Positions 36,348 to 45,130 are shown, numbered from the stretch's first letter. The stretch: DNA of 64,000 bases from Nostoc sp. UHCC 0926 (GCF_028623165.1 NZ_CP117768.1:6390001-6454000); one strand, 5' to 3'. Notes: generated from the sequence alone by a model not told the origin. Made by a program: numbers and translations.

Positions 36348-37118
36348 TTACCAAGGCAATCTGCTCCCATTCCATGAGAAAAACTGTCCACTATCGCCTT
36401 CTTGAAGCTGTTCGATCACAGCCAATAATTGGGTAACAGTCCGTTCTACTGAAAATAATTGTTCCGCAGGTACATTTCTCTGGAAAGGACGGGAAAGACG
36501 CGTATCAGTTGTACCAGGATGCAATGTCACTATTAATGCTTTAGGACAACTTCTTTTATACTCAATTGCCGCAGTTCGCATCAACATATTGAGTGCTGCT
36601 TTAGAAGCGCGATAGCCATACCATCCACCAAGTTGGTTATCGCCAATACTGCCCAATTTAGCAGAAATAGTGGCTAACACACTGCGTTCTCCATGACGAA
36701 ACAGAGGCAATAGATGTTTAGCCAGCAAGACAGCACCAACACTATTTATCTGAAAGTAGCGCAGCAAATTTTCTGAATTGATCTGTCTTAAGCTTTTTTC
36801 AGGTTGTAAAGTATCTTCATGCAGCAGTCCTACACAGTTGACTACCAAATGCAGTTTGTCAACTTGAGTATGTATTTTTTGAACAGCTTCAACAATCTGT
36901 AACTCGTCAGTAATATCCATCTCCAAACAAATTAATCGCTGAGAATGTTCGCCTGCAAGAGCTATTAAATCGGAGGCTGATTCCGGTTGACGATAAGTTG
37001 CATAAACTTTGGTTATTCTGTCATCTTCTAGCAATTTTTTCACAAAACCCAAACCAATACCTCGGTTTGCTCCCACAATCAATGCATAGACAGGATTAAT
37101 TTCATCGATAAAAGACAT
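36348..37118 (-). CDS. Short-chain dehydrogenase/reductase (C-factor-like)
   Basis: A 256-residue Rossmann enzyme. The nucleotide-binding motif is VGANRGIGLGFVKKLL, the structural NAG-like motif is VNCVGLLHE, the catalytic Ser is in ATISAKLGS, and YRASKAALN supplies Tyr and Lys. Length and motifs are close to the CsgA/C-factor type SDRs. It is an NAD(P)-dependent oxidoreductase of unknown substrate. It has an ATG start at 37118 and is followed by a small hypothetical gene on the same strand. Confidence 0.9.
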   Translation of the reverse strand: MSFIDEINPVYALIVGANRGIGLGFVKKLLEDDRITKVYATYRQPESASDLIALAGEHSQRLICLEMDITDELQIVEAVQKIHTQVDKLHLVVNCVGLLHEDTLQPEKSLRQINSENLLRYFQINSVGAVLLAKHLLPLFRHGERSVLATISAKLGSIGDNQLGGWYGYRASKAALNMLMRTAAIEYKRSCPKALIVTLHPGTTDTRLSRPFQRNVPAEQLFSVERTVTQLLAVIEQLQEGDSGQFFSWNGSRLPW

Positions 37119-37167
37119 ATAAATTTAGGATTTAACAATAGGAAAATTTAATAAAAATTATGAGTAA

Positions 37168-37200
37168 TGTTGGGTTGCGCTTCCCTTAAACCAACCCACG
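37168..37200 (-). terminator. Hairpin downstream of mnmE
   Basis: TTGGGTTG and CCAACCC form an imperfect stem about 30 bp beyond the mnmE stop codon. There is no U tract. It belongs to a family of 'TTGGG...CCAA' spacer hairpins and may only stabilise the 3' end. Confidence 0.35.
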
Positions 37201-37229
37201 CAGATTAGCTAACTTAAAGCATTTATGGT

Positions 37230-38651
37230 TTACTTACCAATACAAAACTTGCTAAAAATTCTATCTAAAACTGATTCTGTAACTTCTTCTCCGGTAATTT
37301 CTCCTAGTGCTTGAATCGCACCCCGTAAGTCAATTGTCCAGAAATCAAGAGGTAATTGCTGGGCAATTGTTATTTGTACCTGTTCCAAAGATATTTGAGC
37401 TTGAATTAAGCTTGCTGCTTGCCTTTGATTAATCGCTAAATCCATATCAGCCGCTTGGACTTTTCCTATTTTAACTATCTCTAAAATTGCTGTTTCTAAA
37501 GTATCAATTCCTTGATTTTGGGCTGCTGCTGTGGCAATTATAGATTTTAGGTCGCATCTTTGGTGCGCTGACATCGCAACTTGAATTTTGGATTGAAGAG
37601 TTTCTCTTTCGCTTTCTTCTACTAAATCGATTTTGTTAATAACTAGAATCAACGGACGGTGTTGTACCTGTTCGTAAATTTCTCGATCGCCTTGTGTCCA
37701 CCCATCTGAAGCATCGATGGTAAGCAAGACTAAATCAGCTGCATTGGCAGCACGACGCGATCGCTCGACACCAATTTTTTCCACTTGGTCTGTTGTTTCC
37801 CTAATCCCCGCTGTATCTAGCACTTGTACGGGAATTCCCCCGACAACTAACTGAGATTCCACCACATCACGGGTTGTACCGGGTAAATCAGTCACAATCG
37901 CGCGATCGCTCTGGCTCCAAGCATTCAATAAGCTGGACTTACCCACATTTGGACGCCCAACAATTGCCACTTTTAAACCTGTGCGTAGCAACTCACCTTT
38001 GTCTTTGGTTTCCAATAATCTAGTTATTTCTGCGGCAATTTTCTCGATTTCTGATATTATGACTTTATCATCCAGCGGAGTCAGGTCTTCCTCAAAATCG
38101 ATTCTAGCTTCGATTTCTGCCAAAATATCCAAACAGTTAGCGCGTAACTGCCGGATCGGATGAGCTAATTTTCCCTGTAAACCAGCTAAGGCAGTTTGGG
38201 CAGCTTGAGGCGATCGCGCTCCCACTAAATCAGCAATACCTTCGGCTTGCGTCAGATCCAATCGTCCATTCAAAAAGGCGCGGAGAGTAAATTCTCCCGG
38301 TTGGGCAAGTCTTGCGCCATTTTCCAAACACAGTTGCAATACCTGCTGCACTGCCATTATTCCCCCGTGGCAATGGAATTCCACCACATCTTCACGGGTG
38401 TAAGAACGGGGTGCTTTCATAATCAGCAATAAGGCTTCATCCACCAGTTGTTGCGTCTGGGGATGGCGAATGTAACCGTAGAGAATCCGGTGAGTTTCCC
38501 AAACTTGCCCTCCTGGTGAATGAAAGAGAGTTTGGGCTAGAGCCATTGCTTGGGAACCGGATACCCGCACAATACCAACGCTACCCTGTTGGGGGACAAC
38601 AGCTGTAGCGATCGCAGCGATGGTTCCAGTAGTGGCAAAAACTTCTGACAT
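37230..38651 (-). CDS. mnmE: tRNA uridine-34 modification GTPase MnmE (TrmE)
   Basis: A 473-residue protein. The N-terminal tetrahydrofolate-binding domain begins TGTIAAIATAVVPQQGSVGIVRVSG, with the segment GEFTLRAFLNGRLDLTQAEG. The G domain has GRPNVGKSSLLN, switch motif DLPGTTRD, DTAGIRET and NKIDLV. The C-terminus ends FCIGK, with the catalytic Cys. With MnmG it installs the carboxymethylaminomethyl group on wobble uridine. An 18-residue insert SKIQVAMSAHQRCDLKS (about 353-370), between the NKID motif and the G5 region, is encoded by the same dispersed repeat that twice interrupts the alpha-mannosidase gene. The insert explains why the protein is slightly longer than usual. Confidence 0.96.
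   Translation of the reverse strand: MSEVFATTGTIAAIATAVVPQQGSVGIVRVSGSQAMALAQTLFHSPGGQVWETHRILYGYIRHPQTQQLVDEALLLIMKAPRSYTREDVVEFHCHGGIMAVQQVLQLCLENGARLAQPGEFTLRAFLNGRLDLTQAEGIADLVGARSPQAAQTALAGLQGKLAHPIRQLRANCLDILAEIEARIDFEEDLTPLDDKVIISEIEKIAAEITRLLETKDKGELLRTGLKVAIVGRPNVGKSSLLNAWSQSDRAIVTDLPGTTRDVVESQLVVGGIPVQVLDTAGIRETTDQVEKIGVERSRRAANAADLVLLTIDASDGWTQGDREIYEQVQHRPLILVINKIDLVEESERETLQSKIQVAMSAHQRCDLKSIIATAAAQNQGIDTLETAILEIVKIGKVQAADMDLAINQRQAASLIQAQISLEQVQITIAQQLPLDFWTIDLRGAIQALGEITGEEVTESVLDRIFSKFCIGK
37541..37595 (-). repeat. In-frame palindromic repeat within mnmE (copy C)
   Basis: Related to the copies at 32091-32152 and 32905-32967. It reads GGTCGCATCTTTGGTGCGC, then TGACATCGCAACTTGAATTT on the plus strand. 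It is more diverged than the two mannosidase copies. Confidence 0.85.
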
Positions 38652-38682
38652 GAGCGCCCTTTATGAGAGTGAGGAGTTGGGA

Positions 38683-38760
38683 GAGACGCGATTAATCGCG
38701 TCTGTACAGGAGTTAGGAGTAGAGACGCGATTAATCGCGTCTGTACAGGAGTTAGGAGTA
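38683..38760. repeat. Two copies of the GACGCGATTAATCGCGTC palindrome
   Basis: The copies are at 38683-38702 and 38722-38741, 39 bp apart, with the tail TGTACAGGAGTTAGGAGT between them. This is the same unit as the triple array at 1401-1505. They lie just upstream of the mnmE start codon. Confidence 0.85.
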
Positions 38761-38939
38761 AAAATCATAACTCATAACTCATAACTTTCTAAATGGTAGG
38801 TATTTAGACTAATTAGATGGCAACTGGCAAGGTAAAATTTACCTGGAGGGTAATGCCTGATAGTAAAAAGTGAGAAGTTAGGGGTGAAAATCATAACTCA
38901 CAACTTATAACTCATAACTTTTAGAGAGAGGAATTTACT

Positions 38940-39140
38940 GTGGAGCAAAAAATTAACTGCGCCCAAGCCTGTGTTAACGGCTGTGTTTTAGAGGAAAAAT
39001 GCCCCAATATCGAGTTTAGAGAGGCCGCTGCAAAATTTATTGAAGAGACTCCCTTAGACAAAATGTTGGAGTTGGCACAAGAACGTCTGCACAAAAAAAT
39101 GACAGAACCGCCAAAATGGGTTTTTCCTGAAGATTCATAG
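38940..39140 (+). CDS. Small conserved-looking protein, unknown function
   Basis: A 66-residue ORF with a GTG start at 38940, preceded by GAGG at 38929-38932. The N-terminal part carries four Cys residues (NCAQACVNGCVLEEKCPN), suggesting a small metal-binding or disulfide-linked motif. It is followed by a helix with EAAAKFIEETPLDKMLELAQERL and the tail PPKWVFPEDS. I do not recognise a named family, but the Cys pattern and codon use indicate a real gene. Confidence 0.7.
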   Translation: MEQKINCAQACVNGCVLEEKCPNIEFREAAAKFIEETPLDKMLELAQERLHKKMTEPPKWVFPEDS

Positions 39141-39569
39141 CATTCGCGCCAACAGGCACAAGCAAGACAGCGTGAAGGTTAAATAGTATCTGGATCTATT
39201 CTCGCAGTTTTGCCACCAAGCGATCGCTGCGTTGCTTTCCTTGTTCAGCCTGTTGTGCAACTTCTTCCTTGGAAAATTGTCTACCACTAAGGTACTGTCG
39301 TTTAAGAGTTCACCTTTGTCTCTATTCAAATTTGCCTAATTTTCATCGCCCTCAATGAGAAAATTTTGGAAAAGCGATCGCTTACAATTATAAGATAGTT
39401 CGTCATTGCAAACGAAGTGTTCGCGGTAGCGTCTGGTAGAGTTGCAATCGCAAAGACTAAGATTCCTACGCTTCAGTTCGTTCCACTCGCAATGACATCT
39501 TACATTTAATTGTGTCTACTTACTTATCTGATGATTAGAGAGTATAAGTTACCACAATAGGAGAATTTA
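39141..39569. other. Gene-free spacer with an inverted-repeat element (429 bp)
   Basis: At about 39403-39496 the words GTCATTGCAAACGAAGTG and TTCGTTCCACTCGCAATGAC form imperfect inverted ends around about 55 bp, like a small dispersed element. Otherwise nothing is recognisable. Confidence 0.45.
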
Positions 39570-39761
39570 ATGTCTAACCCAGATGAGCTGATGAAAGTGC
39601 GCTCAACCGAACTTACCGATGAGAAGCTAGCTCAAGGTATACCTCTTACTGTACAGGGACTAGAGGAAATAGATAACAAAGTACTCGCTGAGTTTGAACC
39701 TGATTATGTAGAGGAAAACCCAGACGAAATCCTCCCTTTACCATCAGACACAGTGGAATAA
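39570..39761 (+). CDS. Small acidic hypothetical protein
   Basis: A 63-residue ORF that starts at ATG 39570 with AGGAG 6-7 nt upstream. The product is strongly acidic (about a quarter Asp and Glu), with no Cys or transmembrane segment: MSNPDELMKVRSTELTDEKL, then PDYVEENPDEILPLPSDTVE. No family recognised. The good ribosome-binding site supports it as a real gene. Confidence 0.5.
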   Translation: MSNPDELMKVRSTELTDEKLAQGIPLTVQGLEEIDNKVLAEFEPDYVEENPDEILPLPSDTVE

Positions 39762-40167
39762 AAAATCATCGGCAAGTTAGCGCCAAGTTAGCAAGGGAGT
39801 AACGCTTCAAAGTGAGGTGCTAAAAATTAGGGGTATAAATCACCTATTTAATACTGCGATCCTAGTGAGATAGCTATTTTTATTGAGAATCTAGCTATGC
39901 GTTTCTGAGAATTTCAATCCGATGCCACAAAATCGCGTTGCTCCCCTGCTACCCCTACTTATTGAGCCGATACAGAATTTCTATAATTAGATTGGGATAT
40001 TTGCCATCTTCTTCCCAGATAACGCAGCTTTTACGGGATTTACGTTCAGTTCCCAGTACTACAAACAAATCTGCCTCCCGGAAGTTTTATGATTTACGCT
40101 GGGTGGAGTAAGGTCATCCATTTGCTTGATTTCATTGTGAAATTAAAATCAATGTTAGTGATGTTGT
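39762..40167. other. Gene-free spacer (406 bp)
   Basis: Convergent spacer between a small plus-strand gene and the DUF4139 gene. It is AT-rich in its first half. I see no ORF, repeat array or strong hairpin. Confidence 0.5.
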
Positions 40168-41805
40168 TTAAATATCTAACCCAACCACAGTTAATTCAGG
40201 CGGATGTTCAACATTAAACTGGTAATATATCTCTCGTCGCTCCTGTGGTGGAAAAGTTAACTGCCATTCTAAAATCCCCATTTCACCAAGTTGAATTTGT
40301 GGGTTGCTGCGGCTGAGGCGCACTTTAATTTGCTCGTCGCGACTAACTGGTAACTGTTCAGTTACTTTCAGATTTACTTCTTTGTCTAGTAAGTTAGTAA
40401 TTATCAACCGATAACTATAAGTAATCCGGCGCTGGTTGCTAATTAATCTTTTGTCTACCAGACGTTCAACTAAGTCGCGCTCAATTTTTAAACCTTCATC
40501 AATCCCTAAATTCAGTTTAAACTCTTGCCCTGGTGCAATATTCTCTAACTGAGTTGTCCCAATAAAAACATTGTCGCGGAAAATATTCGCTTTACCTGGT
40601 AACAAAGTCGCACCATTGGGACTATTTTTCACATTAGCTTGCAGATAAGCAAAACTTACCAAGCGCGGCATTGCTACATAATCAAAGCTACAAGGATAAT
40701 CATCATTGAAAATTGTAGTTTTATGGGGTGCGCCATCACTAGGAATGTTACCACCACCATTCAGTTTAAAGTTAACTACACTCCCTTCTTTGGATACTTC
40801 TGCTGCAACAGTTTCTGCTGGGATAAGACTATCCTCTGCAACTTCGTCTTCTTCTTGCCAATCCGCTCTGGCAGCAGCACCAGGCGGCTCTGCTATGCTA
40901 GGCAGCAGTGGTGGCTGGGCAGCTAGTCGAGATCGTCGTTCTCGCACTCTATGAAGACGTAGGGTATCAATATACCAAGGTTCAAGTTTGGGCGGGAGTG
41001 TACCTAATCCCGGTTTAGCGGTAGAAAGGGTGAGATTTGCACCAATCCAATCTTCGCCACTGCTTTGAGTGATTTCTGCAAGGTAGCTCAGATGCACAAT
41101 ATCGCTGGTAGTGCTAAAGCGCAAGTCATAAAGCGGAGTCCAACTAGCGCGATTCACTAAGTATGATAGCTCTAATTCAAATTCTCCTTCACCCGTAACT
41201 TCAACTGCTACAACTAAGTTAAAACTCTCTTTGGGATGGGGTGTTTGGATTTTTTGCAATGAGGTGAGGAGTGCTTGCAATTGTTTGTCTAATTCCTGCT
41301 GTTGGGTTTTGCACTCCCCAGATGCGATCGCATATTCACTATACTGGCTTCCGAGAAAGTTCAAAAAATCCAAAGTTTCGCTAAGGCTGAGATTTTTTCG
41401 GGATAAACTCTGTGCAAAGGGTTCCTCTGTTTTTTCACGTAAGCCAGCGATAAAACTAGACTGCAATGCTAAAGCATCGACTTGGGCTTGCAGGTGGCGT
41501 TTTTCTGCTTCTAACTGCTGAATTTGCCTTGTCAAATGTGCTACTCGTTCTGCTATAGGTTCAGTGGTGTAAATGCGATCGCAACTCACTCCAAGCATTC
41601 GCACCCCTACTGTGCCTGTACCACTTACCCTGACAGACTCAGTTTCTAGAGTCTCTGGCACTGGGGTAATTACTAATTGCTGTTCAATTCCTGTTAAAGA
41701 GACTACACCCCGCCGTGTAACCAATGCTCTGTCAGCATACACTGTAACAGCTACAATCTCGCTTTGTACTGTTTTGCACCAAGACGGTATTTCCGGGTTA
41801 ACCAC
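40168..41805 (-). CDS. DUF4139/MuiA-like protein
   Basis: A 545-residue protein with GTG start at 41805. The N-terminal region (about 15-110) has the pattern VTVYADRALVTRRGVVSL and RVSGTGTVGVRMLGV, with a coiled coil at about 85-190, which is the DUF4140 part. The C-terminal DUF4139 part contains LSYLVNRASWTPLYDLRF, LSTAKPGLGTLPPKLEPWYI and FRDNVFIGTTQLENIAPG. This layout is that of proteins annotated as mucoidy-inhibitor MuiA. Function unclear. An acidic linker interrupts the middle. Single gene. Confidence 0.87.
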   Translation of the reverse strand: MVNPEIPSWCKTVQSEIVAVTVYADRALVTRRGVVSLTGIEQQLVITPVPETLETESVRVSGTGTVGVRMLGVSCDRIYTTEPIAERVAHLTRQIQQLEAEKRHLQAQVDALALQSSFIAGLREKTEEPFAQSLSRKNLSLSETLDFLNFLGSQYSEYAIASGECKTQQQELDKQLQALLTSLQKIQTPHPKESFNLVVAVEVTGEGEFELELSYLVNRASWTPLYDLRFSTTSDIVHLSYLAEITQSSGEDWIGANLTLSTAKPGLGTLPPKLEPWYIDTLRLHRVRERRSRLAAQPPLLPSIAEPPGAAARADWQEEDEVAEDSLIPAETVAAEVSKEGSVVNFKLNGGGNIPSDGAPHKTTIFNDDYPCSFDYVAMPRLVSFAYLQANVKNSPNGATLLPGKANIFRDNVFIGTTQLENIAPGQEFKLNLGIDEGLKIERDLVERLVDKRLISNQRRITYSYRLIITNLLDKEVNLKVTEQLPVSRDEQIKVRLSRSNPQIQLGEMGILEWQLTFPPQERREIYYQFNVEHPPELTVVGLDI

Positions 41806-41934
41806 TGCCAGTTTTCCCCCATTTTTAATTGATTCTGCTGGTTAATTGTCAATGTTTCCCGGTCTAACCGTCAACCCCTTTAGGGAATCCAAATTAAAAA
41901 AACATCCAACTACTTTTTGTGGGGTGGGCGTCTC

Positions 41935-42236
41935 GCCATTGGTGTCAAGTTAACGTGAAAGCCCAGCCTGATAAAAGAGTGAAAATTTTTCGATTTACCA
42001 CCTAGATTTTCGATCCCCCTAACCTACGCTAGTCGTGGGGAGCCAATGCAGTCTTCTCCCTACAGCCCTTCTCAAGACAGGAGACGCTACGCGTAGCTTG
42101 CTTCCACGTTCGCGGAGCGTCCCGTAGGGAAGTGGTACGGGCATCCTACGGCAGGCGCTGGCTCGCTTTTTAAGGGGGTTGAGGGATCTAAAAGGACGGC
42201 AAATTGAGTGTTTGAGCTTAAGTTGACACCAATGGC
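41935..42236. mobile_element. 302-bp MITE-like element with 19-bp inverted ends
   Basis: GCCATTGGTGTCAAGTTAA (41935-41953) and its inverted copy TTAAGTTGACACCAATGGC (42218-42236) match at 18 of 19 positions. The interior contains the 107-bp dispersed repeat at 42053-42159 and no coding sequence. No clear target-site duplication is visible, though the outer flanks (GGTGGGCGTCTC and ATCTCACCCAC) also look partly inverted. Confidence 0.6.
42053..42159. repeat. 107-bp dispersed repeat, copy 2
   Basis: Almost identical to 29067-29174. It lies inside the inverted-repeat element 41935-42236, while copy 1 has no such ends around it, so this block is an independent repeat. Confidence 0.85.
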
Positions 42237-42316
42237 ATCTCACCCACTTTTAGCCAAAGGCGGACAAGATGCCCACCCGACAAGATTGGATAATTTATTT
42301 GTTGAAATCCTTTAGT

Positions 42317-43258
42317 TTAGCGATGAATTGGTTCAAGTGTACTAGAAGAAGTCACAGCGTTTTGCTCTACAAAATTCTTTGCCGCAGCCAGTAGATACTC
42401 ATAATAGGCACGAGCGACGATAGATAGCTGCTTGCCACCTGGGTAAACCATGTACCAATTTCGCTGAATGGGAAAGTGTTGTACATCTAAAATGCTAAAC
42501 TCTGAGGCGTCTAATAGTAAGGTATGACGGGATAAAACGGAAATTCCTAAACCACCTGCGATCGCTTGTTTAATTGCTTCATTACTTCCCAATTCCAGCT
42601 TGACTTTTACTGTCACCCCATGTTCTTCAAATAGGCTTTGGACAGCGCGACGAGTTCCTGAACCAGGTTCGCGCATAATAAAAGGTTCGTTAGATAGGCG
42701 TTGTATCGGAATATTTTTTTCCTTGGATAACGGATGATTAACCGGTGCAAAGACTATCAAAGGGTTTTCTAAAAATGCTTCGCAATTCACATCTATATTG
42801 TCTGGAATTTGACTCATAATATATAAGTCATCCAGATTATTACTCATCCGTTCCAAAATTTGTTCATGATTCGTTACTTGCAGCGAGATATCAATCCCTG
42901 GATAAAGTTCGCAAAACGACCCTAACAAACGTGGGATAAAATATTTTGCTGTTGTAATTACTGCCAAGCGTAATTGTCCCTGTTTTAGCCCTTTTAAATC
43001 TGCTACCTTCATTTCAAACTGGGCTATATTTTCAAAAATCTGCCGACAAGTGGCAAATAATTCCCGTCCTGCCTCGGTGAGATACAACCGCTTGCCTACC
43101 TGCTCAAATAATGGCAACCCTACCGATTTTGTGAGTTGCTTGATCTGCATAGAAACGGTAGGTTGGGTGAGAAACAATTCCTCCGCAGCGCGAGTAAAGC
43201 TACTGTGCCGTGCCGCCGCCTCGAATACCTTTAACTGGTGCAGCGTCGCTTGCTTCAA
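42317..43258 (-). CDS. cmpR: LysR-type regulator of carbon acquisition (CmpR/RbcR type)
   Basis: A 313-residue LysR-family protein. The N-terminal winged helix-turn-helix reads FTRAAEELFLTQPTVSMQIKQL. The effector-binding domain includes LRLAVITTAKYFIPRLLGSF and MREPGSGTRRAVQSLFEEHG. It is close to the cyanobacterial CmpR/RbcR/NdhR group, which controls Rubisco, carboxysome, bicarbonate-transport and NDH-1 genes in response to photorespiratory metabolites. Its place beside the ccm cluster fits this. Which of these names is right cannot be decided by eye; the assigned symbol is a best guess from the gene order in Nostoc. Start at ATG 43258. Confidence 0.82.
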   Translation of the reverse strand: MKQATLHQLKVFEAAARHSSFTRAAEELFLTQPTVSMQIKQLTKSVGLPLFEQVGKRLYLTEAGRELFATCRQIFENIAQFEMKVADLKGLKQGQLRLAVITTAKYFIPRLLGSFCELYPGIDISLQVTNHEQILERMSNNLDDLYIMSQIPDNIDVNCEAFLENPLIVFAPVNHPLSKEKNIPIQRLSNEPFIMREPGSGTRRAVQSLFEEHGVTVKVKLELGSNEAIKQAIAGGLGISVLSRHTLLLDASEFSILDVQHFPIQRNWYMVYPGGKQLSIVARAYYEYLLAAAKNFVEQNAVTSSSTLEPIHR

Positions 43259-43511
43259 AGGTGATTCTCCTATATATAGCGATTAATAGATATAAAACTA
43301 GTATTGCTGAACGCTGGCAAATGATATAGTGATGCTCACAGAAAGTTACGAGTTTTATTCATAGATAAAACTCTATGCCTTATATTAAAATAAAGGTATT
43401 CTATTTATGGATTTAAGAAGCTATTATCAGAACAGCAAAAGCGTAAGATGCCTTCTCTGTAAACGATGAATGTTGAATGATGAATGAGGATTTTCCAAAA
43501 TTCATCTATCA

Positions 43512-44300
43512 TCATTCATCATTCCATAATTCTTCTGTAATTTTTGTAGGTAGCTTGGTTAAATCTGGTAATCTTAGTACCTCAATTTCAGCAACTTGTT
43601 CTTTAATATTCACTGGTAAGTTTAACGGTTGGCGTTCTTCTATCCAGCAGCTTGCTAATGGCAGGGTTTGCTCCATTTCGTCTAGGGGTCGGGGAATTAC
43701 CATCACTGCATTCAATTCCCCAATGCGTTCTGCCTCAAACATTCCGGCTTCCACTGCTACCGCTACATTTGCTACGGAACCACGAATAATGGCTGTACAC
43801 AAACCCGCACCAATTTTTTCATAGGCTGCTAAATGAACATCAGCAGCTTTGAGCATCGCATCACACGCTCCTACCATCGCTGGAAATCCTCGCGTTTCTA
43901 CTAAACCAATTGCTTGATTACTCAGACGGCTATAATTGCCCTCCTCCATCAATTTAGTAAAACGGGTTGTAATGGGAAGTACTATATCTAAGTTGGGATA
44001 AGGTCGGGGAATCACCAAGCTAGAAACCAACTGACCAAACTGTTCAGCCGTTTGGACACCAGATTCTACGGCAAGACGCACGTCAGCAATTCCACCGCGC
44101 ACGATCGCAGTACAATGACCACTACCAGTTTTTTCATAGCCAATTAGATGAACTCCCGCCGATTTCAGCATCATATCCGCTGTACCAACTATCGCCGGAA
44201 AGCTGCGGGTAGAAACTAAACCCAAAGCAGTATCCTGATAGGTTTCTTGACTACTCGCTCCCTGGATGGTCTTCATAGACCGTTGATTATATGTTTCCAT
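43512..44300 (-). CDS. ccmO: Carboxysome shell protein CcmO (tandem BMC domains)
   Basis: A 262-residue protein from ATG 44300, with GGAG 9 nt upstream; a TTG 11 codons earlier is less likely. It carries two bacterial-microcompartment domains in tandem. The first reads LGLVSTRSFPAIVGTADMML and HLIGYEKTGSGHCTAIVRGG, and the second reads IGLVETRGFPAMVGACDAML and AAYEKIGAGLCTAIIRGS. Tandem BMC proteins form trimeric shell tiles. CcmO is needed for beta-carboxysome assembly. It is the last gene of the ccmK-K-L-M-N-O series on this strand. Confidence 0.95.
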   Translation of the reverse strand: METYNQRSMKTIQGASSQETYQDTALGLVSTRSFPAIVGTADMMLKSAGVHLIGYEKTGSGHCTAIVRGGIADVRLAVESGVQTAEQFGQLVSSLVIPRPYPNLDIVLPITTRFTKLMEEGNYSRLSNQAIGLVETRGFPAMVGACDAMLKAADVHLAAYEKIGAGLCTAIIRGSVANVAVAVEAGMFEAERIGELNAVMVIPRPLDEMEQTLPLASCWIEERQPLNLPVNIKEQVAEIEVLRLPDLTKLPTKITEELWNDE

Positions 44301-44356
44301 GTGAATTCTCCAAAATAGGGAAAAAGCCGACAACTTACAATTAACACTTACTCGGA

Positions 44357-45130
44357 CTAATCGTCAGAGTTTGGGTCACTCAAGGATTGTCTATGAGGAA
44401 ACAATGTGGTCAACAGTCTGTTTATGCTCCCTTGCCCATAAATTTGAGTCCCGAAACCGTTAGGGGATTCCGTGGTTAGCTGATTGGGGTCTGAGTCATG
44501 TTTTGTAGACTCTTGAGCGGCTTCTTGCAAGGTGGAGTCAGGATCATTGGCTGGTTCTTCCACGGGAGGAGACTGGCTTTTTGGAGTGGTGGGAGATTTA
44601 AAGTAAGAAATCGACTTGTTTTGTTTGAAATCCAAAAAAGCCGAAGCTGAGAAGTTAGTTGAGGAAATGACCTTTTCCTTAACTCCACCTGAGCCATTTT
44701 CCTCTTCCTTCTGCGGTGGCGCAGTTGTTGCCGTGGGGTTATTTGTAGATGGTTCCGGTTGCTTTGTTTGGGCAATCTGCCGACTGGTGTCTCCCAAAAT
44801 TGAACCAGGTGGAACTACTTGTCCAGGTTCAATCGAATAGTTAAAAACTGTTGTCGCTGTACCAATGCAAGCATTTGCTCCAATTTTGCCCTTGCCAACC
44901 ATCAAAAAACCGGCTCCCAGGTTTGCGCCTGCTTCTACCTCTAGGGTTCCTTCATGGACTTGGAGGATTGATCCCATACCAATACAGACCCCTGGCCCAA
45001 TGATGATCTTGCTGTTTACAGCTGCTTGGAGGATCACCCCAGGTGCAAGTACTGCGCTTGGATGAATCGTCACCTCACCACTAATGTAAGAATCAAAGTT
45101 ATTGCTGAGGCGCAGTGACAGCACAGACAT
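44357..45130 (-). CDS. ccmN: Carboxysome assembly protein CcmN
   Basis: A 257-residue protein. Residues 1-125 form a left-handed beta-helix with hexapeptide repeats (VTIHPSAVLAPGVILQ and IGPGVCIGMGSILQ). A polar, Pro/Ser-rich linker follows, then a C-terminal amphipathic peptide (IYGQGSINRLLTTLFPHRQ), which in this family binds the shell protein CcmK and encapsulates the core. CcmN links CcmM-Rubisco condensates to the shell. It lies between ccmM and ccmO, 56 bp upstream of the ccmO start codon. Confidence 0.95.
   Translation of the reverse strand: MSVLSLRLSNNFDSYISGEVTIHPSAVLAPGVILQAAVNSKIIIGPGVCIGMGSILQVHEGTLEVEAGANLGAGFLMVGKGKIGANACIGTATTVFNYSIEPGQVVPPGSILGDTSRQIAQTKQPEPSTNNPTATTAPPQKEEENGSGGVKEKVISSTNFSASAFLDFKQNKSISYFKSPTTPKSQSPPVEEPANDPDSTLQEAAQESTKHDSDPNQLTTESPNGFGTQIYGQGSINRLLTTLFPHRQSLSDPNSDD

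Larger units (their letters stand above)
41806..42316. other. Spacer largely formed by a MITE-like element (511 bp)
   Basis: No gene is seen. The left end has GTCAACCCCTTTAGGGAATCC and AAAAAAACATCC, and the centre is the inverted-repeat element at 41935-42236. Confidence 0.55.

Noticed and set aside
39135..39329. 64-codon minus-strand ORF
   Set aside because: It overlaps the end of the small Cys-rich gene, has biased, non-protein-like composition and no ribosome-binding site.
42019..42243. 74-codon minus-strand ORF
   Set aside because: It lies wholly in the MITE-like element and the 107-bp repeat.
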